Under the pieces are notes generated by a model, which did no database searches, was not told where the DNA came from, and saw only the letters and a list, made by a program, of their open reading frames with translations. Below, piece after piece: positions 9,518-17,059 of a stretch of 56,915 bases of DNA (positions are counted from its first letter, which is position 1; every line of letters begins with the position of its first letter). This DNA is from CPC320 sp002684375 (GTDB lineage: Bacteria; Pseudomonadota; Alphaproteobacteria; Rhodobacterales; Rhodobacteraceae): contig CBFIHZ010000027.1 of NCBI GenBank assembly GCA_965662545.1, positions 1 through 56,915 on the forward strand. The letters run 5' to 3'. Position numbers and translations under genes: made by a program.

Positions 9518-11559
9518 CCGAAAGCGTGATCTTTTCACCGTTGTTGCCGCTGCCGGTTATTGGATTGGCCGCTCTGGTTGTGGTCCTGTTCACGGCTATC
9601 GCACTCATGCGTGGTCTGAGTGGCTGGGCGCTGCGCGGACTTGGAGCGCTGCTGGTGGTTGGCGCATTGGTACAGCCGATGTATCAAAGTGAAGATCGAA
9701 CCCCGCTTAAAGACATTGTTGTTTTGCTAATCGATCAAAGTGCGAGCCAGACGCTCTTGGATCGCGCGCGCATAACAGAAAACCGCACGGCCGAGATTGA
9801 GGCAGCTCTGGCGGCCCGGCCTAACACCCAAGTCCACCGGATTGAGGTGAACGACGGCCCGGATGATACGGGCAGTCTGTTAATGACCGCCCTTTCTGAG
9901 CAATTGTCCAAATTGCCCAGCGAACGCATCGCTGGGATTATTCTACTATCAGACGGTCTCCTGCATGACCTTGAATTGGCGCCGGAGTTGCCAGCGCCAC
10001 TGCATCTGATGCTCAGTGGCAAAAAAAGTGACTGGGACCGCCGGGTGACTGTGAAAAATGCCCCCGCCTTTGCAATTCTGGACGAAGAAATCACCCTGAC
10101 GCTGCGGATCGAAGACAGCGGTGCCGCACCGGCAACTCCGGTGATTGTCCCGCTGATCATTTCGGTGGATGGCGGTCCCCCGCAAAGCTATCAAGTGCCG
10201 CTTAACCAAGATCTGAGCCTGCCGATAACGCTGCCGCATGCAGGCAGAAATATCATCCAGTTTGAGACCCCCAAAGTCGCCGGCGAGTTGACAGACCGAA
10301 ACAACAGCGCATTGGTTCAGATCAATGGGGTGCGTGATCGCTTGCGGGTGCTGCTGGTTTCTGGCCAACCCCACGCAGGCGGCCGAATTTGGCGGAACCT
10401 TTTGAAATCGGACAGTGCCGTCGATCTGGTGCATTTCACAATCCTGCGGTCACCTAACAAACAAGATGGCGTGCCGGTGGACGAGCTGTCACTTATTCCG
10501 TTTCCAACAAGAGAATTGTTCATGGAAAAGATCCATGATTTCGACTTGATTATCTTTGATCGGTATAAACGCAGGGGCATCTTACCCGCACTTTATCTCG
10601 ATAATGTCGTGGATTACGTACGAAACGGCGGTGCAGTTCTGGTCGCTGCGGGTCCAGATTTTGCCAGCGCCAATAGTCTGTACCGCTCACCACTCAGCAA
10701 CATCCTTCCCGCCGAACCCACGGCCCGCGTGATTACAAAACCGCTTCGCCCCAAATTAACTGCGGTGGGGCAAAAGCATCCGGTAACCGCCAATCTTTCC
10801 AGCGATAAGACCGAGTGGGGGCGGTGGCTGCGACAGATAGAAGTTACCCAAAAGTCGGGGCACATTCTAATGTCAGGGGCGGATGAACGACCACTTTTGA
10901 TCCTTGACCGCCAGGGCGAGGGTCGCGTGGCGCTGTTGGCTTCAGATCACGCTTGGCTTTGGCACCGCGGTTTTGAAGGCGGTGGCCCACAGCGCGAACT
11001 GCTGCGGCGGCTGGCGCATTGGATGATGAAAGAGCCCGATTTGGAGGAAGAAACGCTTACTGCCCGTGCTTATGGCGATGGCTTGAAAATTATCCGACAA
11101 AGCTTGCAAGACAATATCGCGCCCGTGACCGTGACCTCACCCAGTGGCAACAAGAGCCTGCTAAATTTGAAACAGACCGCACCGGGGCGGTTTGAAGCTG
11201 ATTTGCAAACGGACGAATTAGGTCTCTATCGTCTGATAGGGGACGGGCAATCAAGTGTGGTCGGGCTTGGCCCCACAGCCCCCCGGGAATTTGAACATAC
11301 CATTGCGACGGCAGAACTATTAAAACCGCTGATCACATCCACTGGCGGCGGTGTAATCCGAATGACTGCAGCCCTGCCCGGGCTTAGAGATGTGCGCCCC
11401 GGCCGCAAAGCGGCGGGTCGAGGGTGGATTGGCCTTACGCCGCGCAAAGCCTTTGAGACCCGAGATATCACCCAGCTGGCGCTATTGCCGCCCTGGTTGG
11501 TTTTACTTTTGATCGCGGGGCTGATTACGGCCGGCTGGCTCAGAGAGGGCCGACGGTGA
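9514..11559 (+). CDS. Membrane protein with vWA-like and amidotransferase-like regions
   Basis: A 681-residue protein and the last gene of the MoxR operon. Two N-terminal membrane helices (~residues 8-30 and 36-55) are followed by an extracytoplasmic region beginning with a vWA-like strand (DIVVLLIDQSASQ, ~70-82). An amidotransferase-fold segment lies around 270-390 (RLRVLLVSGQPH, FDLIIFDRYKR, YVRNGGAVLVAAGPDF), and one helix near the C-terminus (LLPPWLVLLLIAGLITAGW, ~655-675) ends with a basic tail. It overlaps the DUF4159 gene as ATGA. Homologues sit in the same four-gene block in Rhodobacterales and other alphaproteobacteria, from general knowledge. Activity is unknown; a structural role in a membrane complex is more likely than an enzymatic one. 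Confidence 0.85.
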   Translation: MTESVIFSPLLPLPVIGLAALVVVLFTAIALMRGLSGWALRGLGALLVVGALVQPMYQSEDRTPLKDIVVLLIDQSASQTLLDRARITENRTAEIEAALAARPNTQVHRIEVNDGPDDTGSLLMTALSEQLSKLPSERIAGIILLSDGLLHDLELAPELPAPLHLMLSGKKSDWDRRVTVKNAPAFAILDEEITLTLRIEDSGAAPATPVIVPLIISVDGGPPQSYQVPLNQDLSLPITLPHAGRNIIQFETPKVAGELTDRNNSALVQINGVRDRLRVLLVSGQPHAGGRIWRNLLKSDSAVDLVHFTILRSPNKQDGVPVDELSLIPFPTRELFMEKIHDFDLIIFDRYKRRGILPALYLDNVVDYVRNGGAVLVAAGPDFASANSLYRSPLSNILPAEPTARVITKPLRPKLTAVGQKHPVTANLSSDKTEWGRWLRQIEVTQKSGHILMSGADERPLLILDRQGEGRVALLASDHAWLWHRGFEGGGPQRELLRRLAHWMMKEPDLEEETLTARAYGDGLKIIRQSLQDNIAPVTVTSPSGNKSLLNLKQTAPGRFEADLQTDELGLYRLIGDGQSSVVGLGPTAPREFEHTIATAELLKPLITSTGGGVIRMTAALPGLRDVRPGRKAAGRGWIGLTPRKAFETRDITQLALLPPWLVLLLIAGLITAGWLREGRR

Positions 11560-11656
11560 CCATGCCAAGCCTCGCGTTTGGCGGCTTTAACAGCGGCTCT
11601 TGCACCGACAGAATTGTTTGCGCTACTGTTACGAAGAAAACGAAGGACCCAGTACT

Positions 11657-12679
11657 ATGACCAGCGCGCCCCGCCACCCTTTGACGCTTCGCGATGTCTC
11701 TCAGGCATCGGGCGTGTCAGAAATGACCGTTAGCCGGGTCTTGCGCAATCGCGGTGATGTCAGTCAAAACACCCGCGACAAAGTCCTTTTGGTAGCCAAA
11801 CAGCTCGGTTATGTCCCCAATAAAATTGCCGGTGCATTGGCCAGTCAGCGCGTCAATCTGGTCGCAGTCATTATTCCATCTCTCAGCAATATGGTATTTC
11901 CTGAAGTGATGACCGGAATAAGCGAAGTCCTTGAAACTACGGATTTGCAACCAGTCGTGGGCGTGACCGACTATCTGCCTGAAAAAGAAGAACGGGTGCT
12001 ATATGAAATGCTGTCATGGCGGCCCTCGGGGGTGATTATAGCCGGATTGGAACATTCCGAGACGTCGGCGATGATGTTAAAAGCCTCAGGTATTCCAGTG
12101 GTCGAAATCATGGATATTGATGGCAGCCCGGTGGATGCAATGGTCGGCATTTCACACCGTCGAGCCGGTCGGGAAATGGCGGTCTCTATTCTAAAAGCCG
12201 GCTACCGTAAAATTGGGTTTCTAGGCACTAAAATGCCTTTGGATCACCGGGCGCGCAAACGCTTTGAGGGCTTTACCGAAGCTTTGGCAAAAAGTGGTGT
12301 CGAGGTAACCGATCAAGAGTTTTATTCTGGCGGCTCTGCCTTGGTCAAAGGCCGCGAAATGACCCAAGAATTGCTGCGGCGCAACCCTAACTTGGATTTC
12401 TTGTATTTCTCCAACGACCTGATCGGAGCCGGCGGCTTATTGTATCTGATTGAAAAAGGTATCAGCATCCCAAATCAGATTGGGCTGGCTGGTTTCAACG
12501 GCGTTGAGTTGTTAAAGGGCTTACCTCGCCAGTTGGCCACGATGGATGCCTGCCGCAGCGAAATTGGCCGCAAAGCCGCGGAAATGATCGTCCAGCAAGT
12601 CAACGATCCAAAAACATCATTCGAGAAAGTACACGAATTGGTGCCAAAGATCGACTTTGGCGACACGCTGAAACGCTGA
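11657..12679 (+). CDS. LacI-family transcriptional regulator
   Basis: A 340-residue LacI/GalR regulator. The N-terminal helix-turn-helix (TLRDVSQASGVSEMTVSRVLRN, residues ~9-30) is followed by the hinge helix PNKIAGALASQR (~54-65) and a periplasmic-binding-like effector domain (LVAVIIPSLSNMVFPEVMTGI onward). It most resembles the GntR/IdnR gluconate branch of the family, so a sugar-acid effector is plausible but unproven. ATG 11657 is chosen because GAAGGA precedes it and the HTH then starts at the usual position. No sugar genes lie next to it: the MoxR operon is upstream and the decayed phnM downstream. It may therefore be an orphan regulator acting elsewhere. Confidence 0.92.
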   Translation: MTSAPRHPLTLRDVSQASGVSEMTVSRVLRNRGDVSQNTRDKVLLVAKQLGYVPNKIAGALASQRVNLVAVIIPSLSNMVFPEVMTGISEVLETTDLQPVVGVTDYLPEKEERVLYEMLSWRPSGVIIAGLEHSETSAMMLKASGIPVVEIMDIDGSPVDAMVGISHRRAGREMAVSILKAGYRKIGFLGTKMPLDHRARKRFEGFTEALAKSGVEVTDQEFYSGGSALVKGREMTQELLRRNPNLDFLYFSNDLIGAGGLLYLIEKGISIPNQIGLAGFNGVELLKGLPRQLATMDACRSEIGRKAAEMIVQQVNDPKTSFEKVHELVPKIDFGDTLKR

Positions 12680-12719
12680 TGGCCGCGCGGCCCCAATAAC
12701 GCCCAATGGCCGCGATTTG

Positions 12720-13467
12720 GTCGCCCTTACAATATGCGCTGTCCTTGCACCACGCACACCCCAGCGGTGGGCGGCTTTTTGAAGTTGGCAATTGACTCCG
12801 ATCAGCCCGCTTGCCACTTTTCAAAAATCCACCACCCAAAAGTCCCACATCAGCGGCAGGATTGACGGTCACCGGTGTCAGACATTGCTTGAAGGCGGTC
12901 CACCCAGCGCCAGATTTTTCACAAGTAAAATTTGTGTATTTTGACAGATTGGTAAACTGACACTGTCCCGGCGTGTGATCCATCAGACTTATGATGCCAA
13001 TACGATAACAAACATCAAATGCATCCTGCTGATCTCAACCGTTGCAAACAAATTTCCAGACAGAGATGCAGGTGATAGCCAATTTTCAGCTGTCCAGCCT
13101 GACGCCGCGACAGAAATTCAGTGACCGAACGACGCACATAATGCTGTCGGGCTGCCCAGGACTGTATTCAATCAACCCCGCCCGCAGGGCATCAAACACA
13201 CTTGTGACCCCAAAACTGCTCTGCACTGCATTATGCATCACAAATACGAATTGGGGTCACCTATGCACTTGGGTCGCCCTGACAATACCGCTCACGATTG
13301 ACGGAATAAACCTTGGTGAAACCCTGTACCACATGGTTGTCGTCGCAAACGATTGCGTCCTTTGACGCTGCCATGCTCTGATCTAATTCAGTAATAATCC
13401 CGCGATCTAAGGAAAGTTTTTCCAGCAAGACAAACTTACCATTGGCGTGAAGAGTGTCTTGTGTCAT
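12720..13467 (-). pseudogene. phnM: phnM pseudogene (alkylphosphonate triphosphate diphosphohydrolase)
   Basis: Decayed PhnM, the amidohydrolase of the C-P lyase pathway, readable in pieces in the right order. The N-terminus at 13467-13261 includes IITELDQS and then VVQGFTKVYSVNRERY, where the family has 'GLVELHTDNLERH'; the metal-binding His is now Tyr and a stop follows. A second frame around 13220-13135 reads FGVTSVFDALRAG, matching 'GITTVFDALR'. A third piece reads YHLHLCLE, matching 'HRLHLRCE'. From about 13010 a frame reads IISLMDHTPGQCQF, matching 'LVSLMDHTPGQRQF'. This jumps in frame to a C-terminal piece with VTVNPAADVGL and SGKRAD, so more than 100 codons are missing. Multiple frames, a lost catalytic residue and a deletion make this a clear pseudogene. 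It lies tail to tail with the LacI gene. Confidence 0.85.
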
Positions 13468-13522
13468 TTGAAATCCACACCAGTTTACCGGGGGTGAGAC
13501 TACGCATGGAAAGACTGCTGCG

Positions 13523-14206
13523 ATGAGCTGGAACCGATTTGGGGTCTATTATATACCACAGCCCGGCGCCCTGGCCGAATTTGGCGCCGCCTGGCTGGGG
13601 TGGGATATTGCGAACGGCAAAGCCGTCGCGCACCCGTCGCTTTTCAATCTGCCTCTGCCAATCGCCGAGATCACGGCAACACCGCATAAGTACGGGTTCC
13701 ATGCCACAATAAAACCACCGTTCCGCTTGGCCGACGGCCAAAGTCTTACTGGGCTGCAAGAGGCATTGGAAACTCTATGTCAACACCTGAGCCCGGTTCC
13801 AACCGAAGGATTGAACCTGACCCAACTGGGACGTTTTCTGGCTTTGACCGTACAAAACCCACCCCCAACACTGCTGGCGCTCGCCGGAACTGCAGTCAAA
13901 GACCTTGACCCTTTCCGCGCGCCAGCAACGGCAGGCGAACTCGCGCGCCGCCGCCAATCAAACTTGAGTGCGCGCCAAGATGCGCTGCTGTTGGACTGGG
14001 GCTATCCCTATGTTCTTGATGAATTCCGCTTTCACATCACCCTGACGGGCAAGCTGAGCACAGACAACGCATCCGCGGTCCAATCCGCGCTGCAACCGGC
14101 CCTGAGCGCGTTGAAAAAGCCGTTTTGCCTTGAGGCTCTGAGCCTTGTTGGTGAAGATGATAACGGCCGGTTTCACGAAATTTCCCGGTTCGGGCTGTCA
14201 GGATAA
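13523..14206 (+). CDS. DUF1045 phosphonate-metabolism protein (2H phosphoesterase fold)
   Basis: A 227-residue member of the DUF1045 family, found in alphaproteobacterial C-P lyase clusters and having the two-histidine (2H) phosphoesterase fold. The opening RFGVYYIPQPG is typical. Both H-x-T motifs are intact: HATIKPPF at about residue 60 and FHITLTG at about 171. By fold it should act on a cyclic phosphate or a similar phosphoester, possibly the 1,2-cyclic phosphate intermediate of phosphonate breakdown; that assignment is inference. It is convergent with phnN and overlaps its 3' end by 34 bases. No frameshift or missing motif was seen, unlike phnM and phnL beside it. The RBS before ATG 13523 is weak. 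Confidence 0.82.
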   Translation: MSWNRFGVYYIPQPGALAEFGAAWLGWDIANGKAVAHPSLFNLPLPIAEITATPHKYGFHATIKPPFRLADGQSLTGLQEALETLCQHLSPVPTEGLNLTQLGRFLALTVQNPPPTLLALAGTAVKDLDPFRAPATAGELARRRQSNLSARQDALLLDWGYPYVLDEFRFHITLTGKLSTDNASAVQSALQPALSALKKPFCLEALSLVGEDDNGRFHEISRFGLSG

Positions 14207-14733
14207 AGCGCGCTTAATGTGGTGTCTATCGTCTGGTCTAAAGTGCCGGAATTATCGACTTGTAGCACCTGCAACCCTTTTGGAAGATCGAAGCCAGAGC
14301 GTGCCATCCGCGCCGAAATCTGTTCTGCGCTCTCGCGGCCCCGTCCTAGCAAACGCGTGACCAATACCGAACTGGGGGCAGTCAAAGACAGCACTATCAT
14401 TTTGAAAAACTGCTGGTCGGCCGTTTTGAGAACACCGCGCGAAAGATTGACCAACGCATCATCACCCCGCGCAAGGCAAGATAATTGCTTATGGGGAATA
14501 CCGTAACGCAAGCCATGAGCCTGCCAATGCAGCACAAATGTCTGGTTGGCCACATGCTGGGCAAATTCTTGTTCGGTCACCGCATCAAACGCTTCGCCAC
14601 CAACATTTGCCGGACGAGTGATCATCCGGCGCACCAGATGCAGCTTGGCTCGGCGCAACACTAGGCCCGCCATCACGCTGTCCTTTCCGACACCCGATGG
14701 GCCAACGACCGCGATAAGGCGACCTCTACTCAT
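14173..14733 (-). CDS. phnN: Ribose 1,5-bisphosphate phosphokinase
   Basis: PhnN, 186 residues, which phosphorylates ribose 1,5-bisphosphate to PRPP in the C-P lyase pathway. The P-loop GPSGVGKDSVM (residues ~11-21) is intact. The family motifs RRMITRPANVGGEAF, HWQAHGLRYGIP, LVNLSRGVL and GRGRESAEQISARM are all present. The start ATG overlaps the stop of the degenerate phnL as ATGA, a relic of the old operon. The 3' end runs 34 bases into the convergent DUF1045 gene. With the rest of the pathway missing here, it may serve as an alternative PRPP source or may be on its way to loss. It could also work with C-P lyase genes outside the window. Confidence 0.9.
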   Translation of the reverse strand: MSRGRLIAVVGPSGVGKDSVMAGLVLRRAKLHLVRRMITRPANVGGEAFDAVTEQEFAQHVANQTFVLHWQAHGLRYGIPHKQLSCLARGDDALVNLSRGVLKTADQQFFKMIVLSLTAPSSVLVTRLLGRGRESAEQISARMARSGFDLPKGLQVLQVDNSGTLDQTIDTTLSALYPDSPNREIS

Positions 14734-15422
14734 GCGGCAACCGGCGAAAAGTCAGTTTCATCAACAAAACGGCAACAGACGCTTTGCTGGACGGGTTCAT
14801 CATGGGAAAGGCAGATAATCTCCACACTGCTGCAGGCAGCAGCGTCAAAGATCATTTCAAACGGGACATCACGGTTGGTTGCGTCAAGACTGGCGCTCGG
14901 CTTGTCCAGCAACCACACCAGACGGCCATAGGCATAGCCCCGTCCAAGGTTAACCCTCGGCTGTTCGCCGCCAAAGCATCGTGTCGGACTGAGTTGTCGC
15001 TGTCGTGCAGCGAGGGTGAGCTGCGCCAATAATTTAGCTATCTGCGTAAGAGCCTTTGGCTGCGCGGTCCCCACTTGCAATAGCAGTTCGGTCACAATGT
15101 GCAGTGTGGGCCCCCATCGCACGCCCCTTGGAAGCTGGCTTGAAAAAACCGGCACATGATACTGCAAGGCGAGAATTTTATCTGGTTTCGCAGTGGTCAC
15201 GTCAAAATTTTCTTTCAGAATCTGTCCTGTTTGTGCAGGGGAAGGTTTCGTAAAGCTGATCGACACCAAGCATATCCGCCCACCCTTTGCAAAGACGAAT
15301 GAAAATGCCAAATTCACCCCACAGCAGACCTGCAAAACCGAACTGACCAAACCACCCTGCGGTTTGAGGTGACCCGACGCCCAGCGCAACGGGTGACGAT
15401 CGGCTTCCGAATAACCAATCAT
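14730..15422 (-). pseudogene. phnL: Degenerate phnL (C-P lyase ABC-type subunit), frame open but motifs lost
   Basis: A 230-codon frame of normal PhnL length with recognisable landmarks in order: QGGLVSSVLQ near residue 25, AQTGQIL where the family has 'a.sGqIlv', TLHIVTELLLQVG, FGGEQPRVNLGRGYA for the ABC signature, LLDKPSASLD for Walker B, and ICLSHDE for the H-loop. The Walker A loop, expected around residues 45-55, is absent (the stretch reads AKGGRICLVSISFTK). The catalytic Glu after Walker B is Lys, and the signature Leu-Ser/Gln positions have changed. It therefore cannot bind ATP in the normal way. The open frame suggests decay by substitutions, or frameshifts that compensate each other near the P-loop. 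It is coupled to phnN by ATGA. Its expected upstream partners (phnG-K) are absent from the window. Confidence 0.75.
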
Positions 15423-15494
15423 ATGGTGGCCAGCTCACCGACGGTCACCACATCGGGACAGCCGCCCACAGCCGAGCATACGACGTTAAGGACT

Positions 15495-16256
15495 TTATCC
15501 CTCCGGTTCACTGTCACCCAAATGAAGCGGATCATCCAATATTTTCAAAGGTCGGGCTTTAGCCAACCGCAGCCCTGCTTGCAAGGTGATGGCCGCGCTG
15601 TCGATGACCGGAATGCCCGTTTCCGCAGTCAGAGGGGCGGCAATCGTTGCCCCGAACATATTTGTACACATAATCAAAATCACGTCAGGGGCGTGTGTGG
15701 CCACGTCGCGCACCATCTGGGCGATCACGTTGGGATCAATCGTCGCATAGTCGTTGCTCAGCGCCCCACCATAATGTTGCTCTCCGACACAACTAAACCC
15801 AAGGCGCTGATAGTTATCAATTATTTTCTGCTGCACCTCGGTGGTATAGGGCGTGACAAGACCAAAAGTCTTGACGCGTCTACTGGCCAAAAAACGATTG
15901 ATTTCCAGAACACAACTGCCTGCTGGAACACCCGTCGTTTCAGTGAACATCTTGCAAAATTCGAAATCGTGGTCGACCCCGAGCCAACTGGCCGAAGTTC
16001 CGCCCCACACGACGCAATCCACCTCTGCGTCGCACAGCAATGCACCCACAGCAACCTGCCCCTGCAAGGTAAATTGCGCTAAAGATGCCGGGTCCAGAGT
16101 GATATCTATCACCCCCAAGCGCGAAAAGTGAAACGTCGCCTCAGACTGCGGTGGCAACCGCGCGACAAGCGGCTCCAACACTGAATTGGATGAGGGCAAC
16201 ACAATGCCGATCCGCTTGGGGACCGTATGCTGCAATATGGAATCTGTCGGCGTCAA
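15495..16256 (-). CDS. Asp/Glu racemase superfamily protein, arylmalonate decarboxylase-like
   Basis: A 253-residue member of the Asp/Glu/hydantoin racemase superfamily, closest by motif to arylmalonate decarboxylase and maleate isomerase. Racemases and maleate isomerases use two cysteines. Here the first position is GGTSASW (Thr87/Ser88), as in the GTS of arylmalonate decarboxylase, and only the second cysteine is kept (IMCTNM, Cys197). The helper TPYTTEV (Tyr137) is also present. This predicts a one-cysteine decarboxylase-like enzyme acting on a malonate-type acid. The substrate is unknown. Its ATG overlaps the stop of the upstream SDR gene, and it is the last gene of the ADH-SDR operon. 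Superfamily assignment is solid; the decarboxylase reading is inference. Confidence 0.8.
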   Translation of the reverse strand: MTPTDSILQHTVPKRIGIVLPSSNSVLEPLVARLPPQSEATFHFSRLGVIDITLDPASLAQFTLQGQVAVGALLCDAEVDCVVWGGTSASWLGVDHDFEFCKMFTETTGVPAGSCVLEINRFLASRRVKTFGLVTPYTTEVQQKIIDNYQRLGFSCVGEQHYGGALSNDYATIDPNVIAQMVRDVATHAPDVILIMCTNMFGATIAAPLTAETGIPVIDSAAITLQAGLRLAKARPLKILDDPLHLGDSEPEG

Positions 16257-17035
16257 ATAATCGACCGCCGCGAAGTGATACCGCCATCAACGGTAAAAAT
16301 AGCCCCAGACGTATAGCCCGAGCGGAAAGACGCCAGAAATACAATTAAATCAGAAATTTCATACTTATGGGCCGGCCGGCCGAGCGGGTAGGTCGCCTCT
16401 AGCTCTTTATAGCGGTTGGCATCACCAAGCTCTGAGGCCGCGCGCTTTTTCAACATATTATATATGCGATCAGTATCTACCGGCCCAGGGTTCACACCAA
16501 CCACGCGGATATTATCGGCTAAACTGTTACCGCCCAACGCCCGCGTAAACGCCATCAGACTGGCATTGCCAGTTGTGCCAGCGATGTATTTTGCGTCAAA
16601 CACTTCGCCGCCATTGCCGATATTATTGATAATGACACCCGCGCCTGCAGCCTGCATCTTTTTATAAAACAACCTGCAGAGATTAATATACCCCATCACC
16701 TTGAGATCCCAACCCTTGCGCCAAGCCTCTTCGTCTACATCCCACAGGCTGCCACTGGGAATAGCACCGGCGTTGTTCACCAAAATATCCACAGATCCGA
16801 CGGCCTCGGACAGCGCTTCGCAGGCACCCGGTCGGGCGAGGTCGCTGGCATAAAGAGTTACCTCGACGGGATGGTTCGCCGTAATTTGCGCCTTTAGAGC
16901 CGCGAGTTTTTCGGTGCTGCGGGCGGTCAAGTGCAGATGCGCGTTTTCTGCGGCAAAGGTTTTGGCCAGATGCGCGCCAATCCCCATCGAGGCACCAGTG
17001 ATCAGAACGTGTTTCCCGCTAAGTTGAAGATCCAT
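16253..17035 (-). CDS. Short-chain dehydrogenase/reductase lacking the usual Ser and Lys
   Basis: A 260-residue SDR with a clear dinucleotide site (TGASMGIG, residues 13-20) and NNAG (87-90), so it should bind NAD(P). The active site is atypical. Tyr150 is present in KYIAGTTGN, but the Lys normally four residues on is Thr154, and the region where the Ser is expected reads IINNIGNGG. The ending PLGRPAHKYEISDLIVFLAS...GYTSGAIFTVDGG is standard. A subfamily with Y-I-A-G-x-x-G-N exists in proteobacteria as I recall, so this is probably a real variant rather than decay. It lies 24 bases after the ADH gene and is coupled by overlap to the racemase-like gene, pointing to a shared catabolic pathway. 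Confidence 0.85.
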   Translation of the reverse strand: MDLQLSGKHVLITGASMGIGAHLAKTFAAENAHLHLTARSTEKLAALKAQITANHPVEVTLYASDLARPGACEALSEAVGSVDILVNNAGAIPSGSLWDVDEEAWRKGWDLKVMGYINLCRLFYKKMQAAGAGVIINNIGNGGEVFDAKYIAGTTGNASLMAFTRALGGNSLADNIRVVGVNPGPVDTDRIYNMLKKRAASELGDANRYKELEATYPLGRPAHKYEISDLIVFLASFRSGYTSGAIFTVDGGITSRRSII

Positions 17036-17059
17036 CTCGGTTTCCTTGTACTATAGGCA

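Noticed and set aside
11564..11582. Inverted repeat GCCAA...TTGGC after the MoxR operon
   Set aside because: Five-pair stem with a long loop and no T run; too weak to call a terminator.
12749..12781. Possible terminator (GC-rich repeat followed by TTTTT) after the LacI gene
   Set aside because: The stem is poor and the sequence coincides with the C-terminal remnant of phnM, which explains it better.
13042..13365. Plus-strand open frame of 107 codons
   Set aside because: It is the antisense shadow of the phnM ruin, whose family landmarks read on the minus strand.
15423..15494. Minus-strand frame ending in a TGA that overlaps the phnL start, like the tail of an upstream gene
   Set aside because: About 24 codons (…PDVVTVGELATI) may be the 3' end of a lost gene, but I cannot match it to PhnK, PhnJ or any other family, so it is not called.
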